64,000 nucleotides of DNA from Nitrospirales bacterium (GTDB lineage Bacteria; Nitrospirota; Nitrospiria; Nitrospirales; UBA8639). Shown here in pieces: positions 17,101 to 29,244 of this stretch (position 1 is its first letter; every line of letters begins with the position of its first letter). Made by a program: the position numbers and the translations under genes. The stretch is from contig JAHRAQ010000013.1 in assembly GCA_020027205.1 (NCBI GenBank), positions 62,001-126,000 on the forward strand, in the 5' to 3' direction. A model generated the notes under the pieces. The model was not told where the DNA came from, searched no databases, and saw nothing but the letters and a program-made list of their open reading frames with translations.

Positions 17101-18102
17101 TCATGCGTAGAGGTGACACCACACCTTATGCCCGCCGTCGGGCGCGTCAAGATGAATGAGCGGCGGTTCGACGGTGCGACATTGATCCATCACGTGCGGG
17201 CATCTCGTGTGAAACCGGCAGCCGGAGGGCGGATTCAACGGCGTCGGCACGTCACCGGCCAACAGAATTCGTTCCCGCTTCACAGCCGGGTCCGGCACCG
17301 GATTGGCGGACAGCAGGGCTTGGGTGTAGGGATGTTTGGGATTGGAAAAGATGACATCGGACGACGCCATCTCCGCAAATTTTCCCAGATACATCACGGC
17401 GAGTTGGTGCGCGAGATACCGCACCACGTTCAGGTCGTGCGTAATGAACAAGTACGACAGGCGATACTCATCCTGCAAATCCTTCAGGAGATTGAGAATC
17501 TGCGCCTGAATGGATACGTCCAGAGCCGAGACCGCTTCGTCGCACACAATAAATTTCGGGTTCAGGGCCAGGGCGCGCGCGATGCCGATGCGCTGCCGCT
17601 GCCCGCCGGAAAATTCGTGCGGATATCTCGACCCCTGGTCCGGCCGCAGGCCGACTCGATGGAGCAGTTGCGACACGCGCTCCGCCAACTCCGGCCCGCC
17701 GGCCAGTTTGTGCACCTTGAGCGGTTCGCCCACGATGGCGCTGACGGTCATCCGGGGATTCAGGGAACCGTAGGGATCCTGAAACACCATCTGCATCCGG
17801 CGGCGGGCCGCGCGCAGGGTGCCGGCATCCATGGCAAACACGTTGTCGCCTTCGAACAGAGCCTCCCCGCCGGTGGGTTCCATGAGCCGAAGAATGGTGC
17901 GGCCCACCGTGGTTTTGCCGCAACCGGATTCCCCCACCAGCCCGAAGGTTTCCCCTGGCTTGATGTCGAACGTGACGTCGTCCACCGCCTTGACCCACGC
18001 GGACACGTTGGCCAACAGCCCGCTGCGTACGGGGAAATATTTTTTAAGATGCCGGACGTCAAGGAGCGAGCGCGTGTGAGTAGCGATGGGTTCCACGTAC
18101 AA
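17101..18102 (-). CDS. oppF: Oligopeptide ABC transporter ATP-binding protein F
   Basis: Second ATPase of an Opp/Dpp-type peptide importer, 333 residues. Walker A is GESGCGKTT, the signature is [15 protein letters not shown], and Walker B ends in [11 protein letters not shown]; the DEAVSALD form is typical of OppF/DppF. The C-terminal oligopeptide-binding extension with CRFHTRCPH cysteines, which can hold an Fe-S cluster in relatives, is present. The frame starts at TTG 18102, with GTG 18096 as an alternative; neither has a strong Shine-Dalgarno. It is separated from oppD by two tiny membrane-protein genes. Confidence 0.94.
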   Translation of the reverse strand: MYVEPIATHTRSLLDVRHLKKYFPVRSGLLANVSAWVKAVDDVTFDIKPGETFGLVGESGCGKTTVGRTILRLMEPTGGEALFEGDNVFAMDAGTLRAARRRMQMVFQDPYGSLNPRMTVSAIVGEPLKVHKLAGGPELAERVSQLLHRVGLRPDQGSRYPHEFSGGQRQRIGIARALALNPKFIVCDEAVSALDVSIQAQILNLLKDLQDEYRLSYLFITHDLNVVRYLAHQLAVMYLGKFAEMASSDVIFSNPKHPYTQALLSANPVPDPAVKRERILLAGDVPTPLNPPSGCRFHTRCPHVMDQCRTVEPPLIHLDAPDGGHKVWCHLYA

Positions 18103-18248
18103 CTTTCACAAAACGAGCGGAGCCGTGAGATGGAACGGGGCATCCGTCAGGCGGGACATGCAATACACGGGGGCAGATGTGCTCATTGAACAATGCAACG
18201 GCGCGACCGCAAGGCGGTGTCCGCGTGAACGGGTCGACGGGTGGCGTG

Positions 18249-18371
18249 TCAGCGCTTGTCGGAATGCCTGGTCAGGCTCGATTGCTTCGCATGACGCAAC
18301 GCATATACAACAGAATACCCCAAACCAAAAAACACCACCAAGACCGTCAGGACAAAAATGATTTCACGCAT
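18249..18371 (-). CDS. 40-residue single-span membrane protein
   Basis: A short gene encoding MREIIFVLTVLVVFFGLGYS then VVYALRHAKQ and a polar tail. One hydrophobic helix (about residues 4-24) is followed by a positive cytoplasmic end. Its ATG overlaps the TAA stop of the preceding 75-residue gene in a TAATG, so it is probably translated by re-initiation. The pair is AT-richer than the surrounding opp genes. It resembles small assembly or regulatory subunits of membrane complexes, but I cannot assign it to a family. Confidence 0.55.
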   Translation of the reverse strand: MREIIFVLTVLVVFFGLGYSVVYALRHAKQSSLTRHSDKR

Positions 18372-18598
18372 TACATTTCTCCCAGGTCATCGATTTTCTT
18401 ATATGCCCGATGAGTCAGCACAATGATTAACACAGTAACCGAAAGTACAATCGCCATAGAAACCAACAGCATCAAAACAGGAATAGCAAAGAAATTCTGG
18501 GAAAGCCACCCAATCAATGATACGTCTATTGCCACCAAAAGAGCAAAGGCAACCTTAAGCCATCCTATTTCTTCCTTGATTTTGTCCAGTTGCGGCAT
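18371..18598 (-). CDS. 75-residue two-span membrane protein
   Basis: A small protein with an amphipathic N-terminus (MPQLDKIKEEIGWLK), two predicted membrane helices (residues about 16-34 and 38-61) and a short charged tail (THRAYKKIDDLGEM). It is coupled by a one-base overlap to a 40-residue membrane protein downstream. Both lie in an AT-rich gap of about 590 bp between oppD and oppF, the only interruption of that operon. The family is not recognised. It may be a later insertion or an accessory of the transporter. Confidence 0.6.
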   Translation of the reverse strand: MPQLDKIKEEIGWLKVAFALLVAIDVSLIGWLSQNFFAIPVLMLLVSMAIVLSVTVLIIVLTHRAYKKIDDLGEM

Positions 18599-18696
18599 AT
18601 CGACGTTTTATTATTTATATTCCCGCACGGATTCTTTTTCCTTAGTAGAGAAAAACCTATGCACTGTCAATGGCGAACAGGGTGGATGTTACCCGC

Positions 18697-19683
18697 CTAC
18701 CGCCGCGTCGGATGATGCAGCCAGCACGCCGCTTCGTGGCCGGGCGCCAGTTCCACGCTCGGCGGGTCTTCGTCGGCGCAATGCGCCAGCGCGTCAGGAC
18801 AGCGGCTCGCAAAATGACAGCCCCGGCCGTACATCAGCGGGGATGGCACCGTGCCTTGGATGGCCTCGAGCCGGGCGACGCGCGCGCCGGGCGTCGGCAG
18901 CGAACGCAGCAACGCGCGCGTGTAGGGATGGGACGGATGCGCAAACAGTCTCGCCGCGCTTGCGCGCTCGACAATGCGGCCGGCGTACATCACCAGCACG
19001 TCCTGCGCAAACTGCGCCACGACGCCCAGGTTGTGCGTGATCAACAAAATCGCCATGCCCATGTCCCGCTGCAAGTCCTTCAGCAACTCCAGAATCTGCG
19101 CCTGAATCGTCACGTCCAGCGCCGTCGTCGGCTCATCGGCGATGAGCAGGGCGGGCCGGCAGGCCAGGGCCATCGCGATCATCACGCGCTGTTTCATGCC
19201 GCCGGACATTTCATGCGGATATTGATCGACGCGCTTGTCCGGCGAAGAAATCTGCACGGTGTCCAAGAGGCGAATGACGGCCCGCCGGATCTCCGCGCGG
19301 GTGAGGGTCGTGTGAATCGCCAGCACCTCGCCGATTTGATCGCCGATCGTGAACACCGGATTCAGCGACGTCATCGGCTCCTGAAAGATCATGCCGATCT
19401 GTTTCCCGCGCACGCGGCGCATGTCCCCGTCGGGCAGGGCCAGCAGATTCCGTCCCTGAAACTCGACCGTGCCACCGACCACCCTGCCCGGCGCATCCAA
19501 CAACCGCATGATGGACAGCGCCGTCACGGACTTGCCGCATCCCGATTCCCCCACCAACGCCAGCGTGTGTCCCGGCCGCATCGAAAACCCGACGTCCTCC
19601 ACCGCCCGCAGTGCGCCACGCTCCGAAAAAAACGATGACGAGAGGTGCGACACTTCGAGCAGGGGCGCGTTCGCGGCGGCCAT
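18697..19683 (-). CDS. oppD: Oligopeptide ABC transporter ATP-binding protein D
   Basis: First ATPase of the peptide importer, 328 residues. Walker A is [13 protein letters not shown], the Q-loop is in [12 protein letters not shown], the signature is [15 protein letters not shown], and Walker B is [14 protein letters not shown]. The C-terminal region has the cysteine-bearing [11 protein letters not shown] segment seen in OppD/DppD proteins. The ATG is 3 bases after the oppC stop, so the genes are co-transcribed in the order binding protein, B, C, D, (two small genes), F. Confidence 0.95.
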   Translation of the reverse strand: MAAANAPLLEVSHLSSSFFSERGALRAVEDVGFSMRPGHTLALVGESGCGKSVTALSIMRLLDAPGRVVGGTVEFQGRNLLALPDGDMRRVRGKQIGMIFQEPMTSLNPVFTIGDQIGEVLAIHTTLTRAEIRRAVIRLLDTVQISSPDKRVDQYPHEMSGGMKQRVMIAMALACRPALLIADEPTTALDVTIQAQILELLKDLQRDMGMAILLITHNLGVVAQFAQDVLVMYAGRIVERASAARLFAHPSHPYTRALLRSLPTPGARVARLEAIQGTVPSPLMYGRGCHFASRCPDALAHCADEDPPSVELAPGHEAACWLHHPTRR

Positions 19684-19686
19684 GGG

Positions 19687-20700
19687 TTATCGTTTCCGCA
19701 GTTTGGGATTCAAAGATTCGCGCAGCCCTTCGCCGACCAGGTTAAACGCCAGCACCACCATCACAATGGCGAAGCCGGGAATAAAAAACAGCCACGGGGC
19801 ATCGAAGATAAATCCCTTCCCGTCGGCCAGGATGTTGCCCCACGTGGCGAACGGCGGCTGCACGCCGAAGCCCAGAAAACTCAAACCCGATTCCGTCAAA
19901 ATGGCCGTCGCCACGCCGATGGTGGCCGAGACCAGCACGGGCGCCATCGCATTGGGCACCATGTGCGAAAAAATGACGCGCCGGTCCGGCGCGCCGATGG
20001 CGGTGGCGGCCAGCACGAAATCCTGTTTGCGCAACGCCAGAAATTCGGCGCGGACAAACCGGGCGGTGCCCATCCACCCGGTCAGCCCGATGACGACCAT
20101 GATGTTATAGATGCTTGGCGGCAGGAGCGCGACCACCGTCAGGATGAGAAAAAACGTCGGGAAACACAACATCACGTCCGTGAACCGCATGATCAGCGTA
20201 TCCACCGTGACCACGCCGAGTTTGACGTTGCCGTAAAACCCCGACAGCCCGCCCAGCACAACGCCCAGCGCCAGCGCGATGCCGACGGCGATAAACCCGA
20301 TGGACAGGGACACAAATGATCCCTGAAGCATCCGCGCAAACACGTCACGCCCCAGTTCGTCGGTCCCCAACAGATAGACCCCGCCAAACGGCCGGTCATG
20401 GGGGGGCACCGCCGCGTTCGATGAGAAGGACAGAGGCGGCAGAAATTTTTCCGGAAGGCGAACGACAGCGGGATCGAACACGACCACCCATTCGGTCAGT
20501 GCCTTCCCCGACAACGCCGCCACAAGGAGCAACGCCAGCACACAGGCCCCCAGCACCGCAAGGCGATCCCGTTTAAACAATCGCCACGACTCCCGCCACA
20601 GCGTTTCCGGAGGCGGAAGGTCGTCGCCCCGGCGGGCGCCGGGCGCGCCGGCATGACCGCGCGGCATCGGGGGCTGGCGCATCGAGTGAGGCTCCGTCAT
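19687..20700 (-). CDS. oppC: Oligopeptide ABC transporter permease C
   Basis: Inner-membrane permease of 337 residues. A cytoplasmic N-terminal tail ends in RLFKRDRLAVLGACVLALLL, the standard OppC/DppC start. LLGTDELGRDVFARMLQG precedes the five-helix permease core. The EAA-type loop that docks the ATPase is near AIGAPDRRVIFSHMVPNA. Like other OppC proteins it has a periplasmic domain between helices 1 and 2. Its start codon directly abuts the oppB stop, so the two subunits are produced in step. Confidence 0.95.
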   Translation of the reverse strand: MTEPHSMRQPPMPRGHAGAPGARRGDDLPPPETLWRESWRLFKRDRLAVLGACVLALLLVAALSGKALTEWVVVFDPAVVRLPEKFLPPLSFSSNAAVPPHDRPFGGVYLLGTDELGRDVFARMLQGSFVSLSIGFIAVGIALALGVVLGGLSGFYGNVKLGVVTVDTLIMRFTDVMLCFPTFFLILTVVALLPPSIYNIMVVIGLTGWMGTARFVRAEFLALRKQDFVLAATAIGAPDRRVIFSHMVPNAMAPVLVSATIGVATAILTESGLSFLGFGVQPPFATWGNILADGKGFIFDAPWLFFIPGFAIVMVVLAFNLVGEGLRESLNPKLRKR

Positions 20701-21678
20701 CTAGGCGTCTCCCTGCAATCCGGTTCGAATTCTCGGATCCACGACGGCATACAGAACGTCCGACAGGAACGTGCCCGCCAGGGTCAGCGCCGCGGCCATG
20801 AAATTCAGCGTCAGAATGACCGGGAAATCTCTCGCAAGAATCGCTTCATAACCCAAACGGCCCAACCCGGGCCATGCGAAAATCTGTTCAAAAATGACCG
20901 AGCCTCCGATCAGTCCGGGGAGCAAAAATCCGAACATGGTCACAAACGGCAGCAAGGCGTTGCGCAACGCGTGCCGGTAGATGACGGTGTCCTCCGCCGC
21001 GCCCTTCGCCCGGGCCGTGCGCACGTAATCCTGCCCGATGACTTCCAGCATTTGCGAACGTACGTACCGGGACAGGATCGCCATCCCGCCCAGCGCGGAC
21101 ATGAGCGACGGGATCACCAGATGCCAGATCCGGTCCATCGTTTGAAAGAGCGGGGCGGCCCGTTCCATGCCGAAGGTTTTTAATCCGATCACCGGCACGC
21201 CGAACGTATTGACGACCCAGAGAATCACGAGATACGACAGAAAGAACCCCGGCACGGAAATGAGCGCGTAGGCCGCCAGCGTCGTCGCGCGGTCATACAC
21301 CGCCCCGCGATGGACCGCGGCCTGAATGCCGGTCGGAAACGCCAGCGTCCACACCAACAGCGTGGCGCAGACAAACAACGGCAGGGAGTTGAGAAACCGG
21401 CGCCAGATTTTTCCCAGAACCGGCTGGCTGTCTTTAAACGACTTCAACTCGCCGGACAGCAAATCCCGCATCCACCAGACGTATTGCGCGTACAAAGGCT
21501 CGTCAAGATGAAACGCCGCGCGAATTTTGGCAATGTCCTCGGGCTTCATCCTGGGATTCGACGGATCCACCGCGTTGGGTTCTCCGGGCGCCAGGTGAAT
21601 GACGGCATGCGCCAGAATGGAGACAACGAACAACAGCAGGAGGCGTTGGAGCACGTTGCGAAGAATGAAAGCCCGCAT
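20701..21678 (-). CDS. oppB: Oligopeptide ABC transporter permease B
   Basis: Partner permease of 325 residues. It starts with a membrane helix (LLLLFVVSILAHAVIHLAPG), then the periplasmic loop, then five further helices. The EAA-like loop is DYVRTARAKGAAEDTVIYRHALRNA, split around the conserved ARAKG. The end reads LYAVVDPRIRTG, the normal OppB/DppB terminus. It lies 38 bp after the binding-protein gene and directly before oppC. Confidence 0.95.
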   Translation of the reverse strand: MRAFILRNVLQRLLLLFVVSILAHAVIHLAPGEPNAVDPSNPRMKPEDIAKIRAAFHLDEPLYAQYVWWMRDLLSGELKSFKDSQPVLGKIWRRFLNSLPLFVCATLLVWTLAFPTGIQAAVHRGAVYDRATTLAAYALISVPGFFLSYLVILWVVNTFGVPVIGLKTFGMERAAPLFQTMDRIWHLVIPSLMSALGGMAILSRYVRSQMLEVIGQDYVRTARAKGAAEDTVIYRHALRNALLPFVTMFGFLLPGLIGGSVIFEQIFAWPGLGRLGYEAILARDFPVILTLNFMAAALTLAGTFLSDVLYAVVDPRIRTGLQGDA

Positions 21679-21716
21679 GACGGCCTGATCCGTGAGTCGA
21701 AACGCGCGGTCTTAAA

Positions 21717-23849
21717 TTAAAAGTCCGGCGTCAATTCAAGTTTGCGCCATTGATGAAAATGAAACGTGATATCGCCGCTCGGAATGGGGTAAATTTTTTC
21801 ATACGACTCGGAACCGTCGCCGCGTTTGTGAACCAACACAATTTTTTTATCCAGCACCCGTGTGCTCAAGGGGGCATAGAGAAACGTGTACGGCTGTTCG
21901 TCGGCAATCAGACGATGCAGCCGGCGGGCCAGCGTCCGTTGCGCGTCCGAGTTGTATTCCCGCCGAAGACGGACCATCAGATCATCCGCGCGCGGATTGC
22001 GATACCCGACAAAATTTAATTGCCGCGGCCCGGTCTGACTCGAATGCCACAGTTGGTAGAGGTCGGGATCAATGCCCATGCTCCACCCCAGCACCACGGC
22101 ATCGAACTCGGCCGTATTGATAAAGTCCTTGAGAAACACCGCCCATTCAAAATATTGCGTATGGCACTTGACGCCGATTTTGCTCCAGGCGTTCTGCGCA
22201 ATCGTCATGATGTTTTTGCGAATGGGGTTTCCGCTGTTCGTGATGAGCGTAAACTCAAAAATCTTGCCGTCTTTTTCCAGCCAGCCGTCGGCGTTGCGCC
22301 GCCAGCCCCCGGCTTCAAGCAGAGCGCGGGCGGCGTCGGGATCATACGGCAACGGGGCCACGGCGGGATCGTACCACTGGGTGTTGGGAGGATAAGGCCC
22401 TGTGATGCGTTCCCCTTCGCCGTATAAAATGTAGGTGACAAAATCTTCGACGTTCAGGGCCATCCCCAGCGCCCGGCGCACGTCCGGGTCGGCGAACAAC
22501 GGACGGCGGTTGTTATAGCCGATATACGTGTAGCCGAACCCCAAATTCGAAAAGGACTGGTACGCGTCGTCGTTTTTGTACCGTACGACCTGATGCGGCT
22601 GGGCGCCGTAGTAATCCACCGCCCCCGACCGAAACTCCATTTCCTGCGTCAGCAAATCAGGGACAATCCGCATGTAATACTCCCGGTATTCCGCCGGCCC
22701 TTCCCAATAGTCGTCGTTCCGCCGCAGATGAATGAACTCGTCGCTCTGCCACTCGACAAATCGAAACCGCCCGCTACCGACGGGGTGGCGATTGAACCGG
22801 CTGTCGCGCATCCCAAACGCCTCCCGTACGGCGTCGGACACGCCCCGCGCCCGCATTTCCGTTTCCATGGCGCCGGCATCGAGCAAATGCGCGGGGAGAA
22901 TCCCCATGGTCCAGGCGTTGATCGCCGGCGAAAACAGCCGTTTGTACACGACGCGCACGGTATAATCGTCAATGACGTCCACGCGCTTGATGGGTTCGAA
23001 ATCCGCCGTGCGCGGGGAAAGATTTTTGGGATTCATAATGGCGTCATAGGTGAATTTCACGTCGCGGGCGGTCAACGCATGGCCGTCGTGAAACCGCACG
23101 CCGCGCCGCAGGCGAAAATCAATGACGGGATTGTGCTCGGCCACCGGAAACCGTTCCGGTAATTGCGCGAAGATTCGCGCTTTCACCGCCGGCCCGGCGG
23201 ACTCATGAAATTCCACGTACCGCTCGTACGGAAAATGAGCGAGATAGCGGTCCCCGATGATCGGGGCAAGATGCCGAAAAAAATCCTGATCAACCCGGCG
23301 CAGGGAAAACACCACGCGCTCGGGGGCATGAAACGTCAGAGTCACTTCCCTTTGTTGGGACGCGGCGCTCCCCTCCTCCGCCGGAACGGGAATCGTGTGC
23401 GTCGTGTCGGCGGGAGGCGCCACGTCCATCGTCCGAATGTTCGCGGCAAGTTCGATCCCCGCGTCCTCCATGAGCGCGGCGCGAACTCGCTTCACCACTC
23501 GCGCGCCCGTGATCTCCGCGCCGTCGGGAAACCGGCCGGAAGGCTCGATCAGCAACGAGGCCGTTTCGGAGATCGTCCAGTCCGTGGCCACCCGCCCCCG
23601 CAGATTTAAATTCTCATCCAGATCCAGCAACCCCTCGAACACGAATCCGACAATGTTCGAACTGGCCGTATCCGCGTTCAAAATCGGATTGAGAATTTCG
23701 GCGTCGCCGGAGGACGCTTCGACATAGGTGACCAGCCGTTGCGGATTGCCGGTCGTCTGGGTTTCGTACGTCGGGACCCAAAAATAAGACTGGAGCAACA
23801 CGACCGTCAGCAGCAGGGGGGTCAGAAGAAGCCAGCGTTTGAGATTCAT
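21717..23849 (-). CDS. Peptide ABC transporter substrate-binding protein (SBP family 5)
   Basis: A 710-residue extracytoplasmic peptide-binding protein that delivers peptides to the OppBC permease. The N-terminus is a hydrophobic anchor or signal sequence (KRWLLLTPLLLTVVLLQSYF) without a lipobox Cys, so it may remain membrane-tethered. Family-5 features include NPILNADTASS, GLLDLDENLNLRG, RGVRFHDGHALTARDVKFTYD and the duplicated lobe with DPDVRRALGMALNVED. It is longer than OppA (about 540) because of extra loop sequence in the first lobe (residues about 120-230). It is the first gene of the opp operon. Confidence 0.93.
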   Translation of the reverse strand: MNLKRWLLLTPLLLTVVLLQSYFWVPTYETQTTGNPQRLVTYVEASSGDAEILNPILNADTASSNIVGFVFEGLLDLDENLNLRGRVATDWTISETASLLIEPSGRFPDGAEITGARVVKRVRAALMEDAGIELAANIRTMDVAPPADTTHTIPVPAEEGSAASQQREVTLTFHAPERVVFSLRRVDQDFFRHLAPIIGDRYLAHFPYERYVEFHESAGPAVKARIFAQLPERFPVAEHNPVIDFRLRRGVRFHDGHALTARDVKFTYDAIMNPKNLSPRTADFEPIKRVDVIDDYTVRVVYKRLFSPAINAWTMGILPAHLLDAGAMETEMRARGVSDAVREAFGMRDSRFNRHPVGSGRFRFVEWQSDEFIHLRRNDDYWEGPAEYREYYMRIVPDLLTQEMEFRSGAVDYYGAQPHQVVRYKNDDAYQSFSNLGFGYTYIGYNNRRPLFADPDVRRALGMALNVEDFVTYILYGEGERITGPYPPNTQWYDPAVAPLPYDPDAARALLEAGGWRRNADGWLEKDGKIFEFTLITNSGNPIRKNIMTIAQNAWSKIGVKCHTQYFEWAVFLKDFINTAEFDAVVLGWSMGIDPDLYQLWHSSQTGPRQLNFVGYRNPRADDLMVRLRREYNSDAQRTLARRLHRLIADEQPYTFLYAPLSTRVLDKKIVLVHKRGDGSESYEKIYPIPSGDITFHFHQWRKLELTPDF

Positions 23850-23898
23850 CGCCTCAACTCACAGGGCGCGGGACGCCCCGCCAACGGTTCGCGCCACA

Positions 23899-24828
23899 TC
23901 ATAACACGGCTTCCTGATTCCGCGAGGCGCGGGCCATTTGTCCGCCGGCGTGATAGGAACTTCGAACCAGCGGCCCCGCCTCCACGTGCCGAAACCCCAA
24001 CTCCAGGCCCCGCCGTTTGATCTCGTCAAACTCTTCCGGTGCGTAATACCGGGCCACCGGATGATGCGCGGTCGTGGGCCGCAGATACTGGCCGACAGAC
24101 AGCATTTCGCATCCGACGGATCGAAGGTCCCGCAGGACCGCGGCAACTTCTTCGCGCGTTTCACCCAACCCGACCATGAGGCCCGACTTCGTGCGCGCCC
24201 GCCCCCCGGCCCAGTCAAGCACCCGCAACGAACGCGCGTAGTTGCCCTGCGGCCTGACCACGGGAAACAACCGGGGAACGGTTTCGATATTGTGATTAAA
24301 CACATTCGGCTGCACCGCCAGCACGGTCTCCACCGCCGTCCGCTTGCCCTGAAAATCCGGCACCAGCACCTCCACCGTGCACGCCGGCGCCCGTCGACGG
24401 ACAGCCCCGATGGTGTCGGCAAACATCGACGCGCCGCCGTCGTCCAGTTCATCACGATTCACGGACGTGATCACCGCGTGACGCAAGTCCAGGGCGCGCA
24501 CAACTTCGGCGACACGTTCCGGCTCCCGCCGGTCAACCGGGCCGGGACGGCCCGTGGTCACGGCGCAATAACGACACCGCCTCGTGCAGACGTCGCCCAG
24601 AATCAACAACGTCGCCGTCCGGTTATTCCAGCATTCCCATTTGTTGGGACAACGGGCTTCCTCGCAAATCGTATGCAGCCGCTGTTCCCGGACCAGCGAT
24701 TGAATGTGTTGGTAATGCGCGCCCGATTCGATCCTGATTCGAAACCACGGAGGCAGGCGAGGCGCGGGACGCGCGTGCCCGCCGGCATGGCGGGCCGTTT
24801 TCACCGCTGTCACGGGAATCAACGACAT
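23899..24828 (-). CDS. lipA: Lipoyl synthase
   Basis: Radical SAM enzyme that inserts two sulphur atoms into octanoyl groups on lipoyl-dependent enzymes. Both iron-sulphur sites are visible: the auxiliary cluster ligands CEEARCPNKWEC and the radical SAM CTRRCRYC (CX3CX2C). The C-terminal RSSYHAG motif supplies the serine ligand of the auxiliary cluster. The 309-residue length is typical. The start is set at ATG 24828, although the frame extends 25 codons further upstream with a Cys/Arg-rich stretch that does not look like LipA. lipB is not adjacent. Confidence 0.96.
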   Translation of the reverse strand: MSLIPVTAVKTARHAGGHARPAPRLPPWFRIRIESGAHYQHIQSLVREQRLHTICEEARCPNKWECWNNRTATLLILGDVCTRRCRYCAVTTGRPGPVDRREPERVAEVVRALDLRHAVITSVNRDELDDGGASMFADTIGAVRRRAPACTVEVLVPDFQGKRTAVETVLAVQPNVFNHNIETVPRLFPVVRPQGNYARSLRVLDWAGGRARTKSGLMVGLGETREEVAAVLRDLRSVGCEMLSVGQYLRPTTAHHPVARYYAPEEFDEIKRRGLELGFRHVEAGPLVRSSYHAGGQMARASRNQEAVL

Positions 24829-24926
24829 AAGACCGAGGCCATGACGTCGCCGCCGTGTCTCCGGGGCGACGGGACGAACGCACCCGCGGCAACAGAACGG
24901 CACATGCCGGGCGCCGTCGCCCGTGT

Positions 24927-27557
<2,631 letters not shown>

Positions 27558-27707
27558 GAATGTTCTCTGGAAATGTCGACGTCAACGGGGAGCAAGGCCG
27601 TCCCGGCCCCGACTGTGCACGAGACTGTTTGTAACATGAGCGGACGGGATATGCAATTCCAAATCCCGCGGGCGTCCTTCCGCGAATGCCGGCGGAGCAG
27701 GCTTTTC

Positions 27708-27736
27708 TTGCATTGGCCCGATGCCCTGCCTACAAT
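27708..27736 (+). promoter_or_regulatory. Promoter of mutY
   Basis: TTGCAT (27708-27713), 17-bp spacer, TACAAT (27731-27736). Predicted start near 27743, only about seven bases before the ATG at 27750, too short for a Shine-Dalgarno. Confidence 0.65.
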
Positions 27737-27749
27737 CCCGTCACGGCCG

Positions 27750-28466
27750 ATGACACGTCCAGCCACCACCGACAAAAAAGCCGGCCCGCCTCGCGCCTCA
27801 CGGGCCAATCCCGACCCGCGAACCAGGCGCCGTTTCTGTACACGGTTGCTGAAGTGGTACGACCGATGCGGGCGCGACCTGCCCTGGCGGCGCACTCTGG
27901 ACCCCTACAAAATTCTTGTTTCGGAAGTGATGCTTCAGCAAACGCAGGTCGACCGCGTCATTCCCAAGTACCACGAGTTTCTGGGAAAATATCCGACGCT
28001 GAAGGACCTGGCCGCGTCCAAACCGGACGACGTCCGCAACGCCTGGTATCCGCTCGGATACAACATCCGGCCCTACCGGCTCCACAGCATCGCCCGCGAA
28101 ACGGTGGCCCGGTACGGCGGGGAAATTCCCCGCGAGGATGAACACCTGCGGGCCATGAAAGGGATTGGCCGCTACACCGCCGGCGCGGTGCGCGCGTTCG
28201 CGTTCAACGAAGACGCCCCCATTGTGGACACCAACGTGATGCGGGTGCTCCATCGCGTGTTTCTCGGCAAAGGCGATCCCAAAAAGCAATCATCAACCCT
28301 GTGGGCCATGGCCGAAGCGCTGATTCCCAAAGGCAGGGGCTACGACTTTAATCAGGCGCTCATGGATTTCGGCGCGGTGGTGTGCACGGCGCGCGCGCCG
28401 TCCTGCCGGACCTGTCCCATGAAAACATTCTGCCGCACGTATCCCGGAAGGCCGAAACGGCGATGA
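27750..28466 (+). CDS. mutY: A/G-specific adenine glycosylase, short form
   Basis: DNA repair glycosylase that removes adenine mispaired with 8-oxoguanine. The 238-residue catalytic domain is complete: the N-terminal helix with DLPWR, SEVMLQQTQVDRV (catalytic Glu), MKGIGRYTAGAVRAFAF (helix-hairpin-helix), IVDTNVMRVLHRVF (catalytic Asp) and the [4Fe-4S] ligands CTARAPSCRTCPMKTFC. It stops right after the cluster and lacks the C-terminal NUDIX-like domain that reads 8-oxoguanine in E. coli MutY (350 residues). The SEVMLQQTQV motif favours MutY over endonuclease III. Start at ATG 27750, just behind a strong promoter. Confidence 0.88.
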   Translation: MTRPATTDKKAGPPRASRANPDPRTRRRFCTRLLKWYDRCGRDLPWRRTLDPYKILVSEVMLQQTQVDRVIPKYHEFLGKYPTLKDLAASKPDDVRNAWYPLGYNIRPYRLHSIARETVARYGGEIPREDEHLRAMKGIGRYTAGAVRAFAFNEDAPIVDTNVMRVLHRVFLGKGDPKKQSSTLWAMAEALIPKGRGYDFNQALMDFGAVVCTARAPSCRTCPMKTFCRTYPGRPKRR

Positions 28467-28521
28467 GGCCGGCCGCGCACAGGGCGTCCCCGTCGCGCGC
28501 GCCGGAGAGGAGGCCGCACGC

Positions 28522-29244
28522 ATGAAAGTCGTCCTGGACATTGAAACCACCCAGGCGCCCCGCGAAGAATGGGCGCGCCTGGCCGGCATCGACGCGCTCC
28601 CGCCGGCCTCACGCGAAGGCACGGCCGCGTCCGATTTGTTTGATCAAGCCGACGCGCGCGCGCAACGGGAGGAACAGGAGAAACGGTACGAACAGTCGTC
28701 GTTTGACGGCACTTTCAGCCGCATTGTGTGCATCGGGCTGCTGCTGTTTTCCGACGCCATGGAACCCCGCGGCGCGGTCGGTTGGTACGGCGCGAATGAA
28801 CGGGAACTGCTTCGGCAGTTCTGGGCGCGGCTGAAGGACCTCCGGCCCGCGTTGTTCATCACCCATAACGGGTTGGGATTTGATCTGCCGTTTATCAAAA
28901 AACGTTCCATCATTCACCGCGTCAAGCCGTCCATGGACATCAGTCTGGCCAGATTCCGCACGGAGCCTGTGTTCGACACGATGGCCGTGTGGAGCAACTG
29001 GGACAACCGAGGCTGGGTCAAACTGGACGTCCTGGCGCGCGCGCTGCACGTCGAAACCAAATCCGGAAGCGGCAAACAAGTCGCCGACATGTGGGCGCGC
29101 GGCCAGGGACGCGCCATCGCCGAATACTGCCTGCAAGACACCTACGTCACCTACGCCTGCTATCAACGCATGATGTTCCGGGACCCGCTGGGGCGTGATA
29201 AGATTCTCCACGAGCCCGAACTGATTGAGGTGGGTGATGCCTAA
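28522..29244 (+). CDS. PolB-like 3'-5' exonuclease (DEDDy)
   Basis: A 240-residue stand-alone proofreading-type exonuclease. ExoI motif DIE is at residues 6-8, ExoII lies in THNGLGFDLPFI, and ExoIII is YCLQDTYVTY, giving the Asp-Glu-Asp-Asp and Tyr set of the family B polymerase exonuclease. No polymerase domain is attached. It follows mutY by 55 bp and overlaps the next gene by 8 bp, so a DNA repair or maintenance role is plausible. A Shine-Dalgarno (GGAGAGGAGG) precedes the ATG. Its target is unknown. Confidence 0.87.
   Translation: MKVVLDIETTQAPREEWARLAGIDALPPASREGTAASDLFDQADARAQREEQEKRYEQSSFDGTFSRIVCIGLLLFSDAMEPRGAVGWYGANERELLRQFWARLKDLRPALFITHNGLGFDLPFIKKRSIIHRVKPSMDISLARFRTEPVFDTMAVWSNWDNRGWVKLDVLARALHVETKSGSGKQVADMWARGQGRAIAEYCLQDTYVTYACYQRMMFRDPLGRDKILHEPELIEVGDA

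Noticed and set aside
27558..27749. Cobalamin riboswitch or Fur box before the TonB receptor
   Set aside because: No B12-box or convincing AT-rich Fur palindrome is present.
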